DNA of 14,334 nucleotides from Bacteroidales bacterium. GTDB taxonomy: Bacteria; Bacteroidota; Bacteroidia; Bacteroidales; JAFGXI01. The notes under the pieces are model-generated. The model made no database searches. It was not told the origin of the DNA and saw only the letters and a list, made by a program, of their open reading frames with translations. Positions 14,261 to 14,334 of the stretch are shown here, in pieces. Within the stretch, counting starts at the first letter, position 1; every line of letters begins with the position of its first letter. The stretch is taken from contig JALSQC010000114.1 in NCBI GenBank assembly GCA_026985625.1, positions 1 through 14,334 on the forward strand. Direction: 5' to 3'. The position numbers and the translations under genes are program-made.

Positions 14261-14334
14261 TTATAATGTTCTACCCATTTTTAAAAGGTTTACTTCTTTT
14301 TCGGTTAAAAAACGCCATTTACCACGGGCAAGTC
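14261..14334 (-). CDS. RsuA/RluB-family pseudouridine synthase, C-terminal fragment (rest outside window)
   Basis: Read on the minus strand from the right edge, one frame gives 23 residues, 'LARGKWRFLTEKEVNLLK' then 'MGRTL', and TAA at 14263-14261. The 'G-K/x-W-R-x-L-T-x-x-E-x-x-L' ending is that of S4-domain pseudouridine synthases of the RsuA/RluB/RluE/RluF group, which modify uridines in rRNA. The other two frames hit stops early. Only the tail is visible, so the exact enzyme and rRNA site cannot be given. Its stop lies 11 bases from the TTG start of the next gene, which indicates one transcript. Confidence 0.6.
   Translation of the reverse strand, partial: LARGKWRFLTEKEVNLLKMGRTL

Noticed and set aside
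1..14334. Search for CRISPR arrays, tRNA/rRNA genes, insertion sequences and phage or integron marks
   Set aside because: No regularly spaced repeats, cloverleaf-like sequences, transposase or integrase motifs or flanking direct repeats were seen; the only tandem repeat is inside a coding gene.

Overview
The window is strongly AT-rich and reads as a chromosomal segment of a member of the Bacteroidota, most likely an uncultured Bacteroidales-like lineage. The evidence is: a large secreted protein with PKD and SprB-type modules and a type IX secretion (T9SS) type B C-terminal domain; several small lipoproteins with an 'MKKI...C' start; a CarboxypepD_reg/DUF5686-type outer-membrane protein; the long form of urocanate hydratase; and short spacers with TAnnTTTG (-7 type) motifs instead of E. 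coli-like promoters or clear Shine-Dalgarno sites. Species cannot be named from sequence alone. I see no rRNA, tRNA, CRISPR array, insertion sequence or integration site, and no gene-free stretch above about 180 bases.

Layout. 1-150 (+) is the C-terminal tail of a nitroreductase-like protein cut by the window edge. 202-3528 (+) encodes a 1108-aa T9SS cargo (reelin-like N-terminal domain, four PKD-like domains, an 87-aa tandem duplication, a SprB-like repeat, gliding-motility C-terminal domain), followed by a strong hairpin terminator. 3709-3954 (+) is a tiny two-TPR protein. A near-perfect hairpin at 3955-3986 separates it from a converging minus-strand run read as panB (6829-6014), a DUF1287 secreted protein (5990-5391), a prohibitin/SPFH membrane protein (5314-4493) and a SlyD-type FKBP (4474-3992, GTG start). 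Divergent from panB, 6890-7954 (+) encodes a 354-aa lipoprotein of unknown function. It converges, with a 5-base gap, on the end of a second minus-strand run read from the right edge: a pseudouridine synthase tail (14334-14261), a DUF5686-type outer-membrane protein (14249-11841, TTG start), era (11844-10963, ATGA overlap), hutU (10906-8906) and two small lipoproteins (8856-8413 and 8367-7960).

Functionally the region mixes core housekeeping genes (pantothenate synthesis, ribosome assembly GTPase, rRNA pseudouridylation, proline isomerisation) with envelope proteins: one T9SS cargo, three lipoproteins, one DUF5686 protein, one periplasmic DUF1287 protein and one prohibitin. hutU is the only histidine-degradation gene present. 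I do not see a previously undescribed defence, mobile or metabolic system. The most interesting items are the reelin-like domain and recent-looking internal duplication in the secreted protein, the non-ATG starts at two tightly packed junctions, the ATGA coupling of era to an outer-membrane protein gene, and the recurrence of TAnnTTTG motifs in the short spacers.
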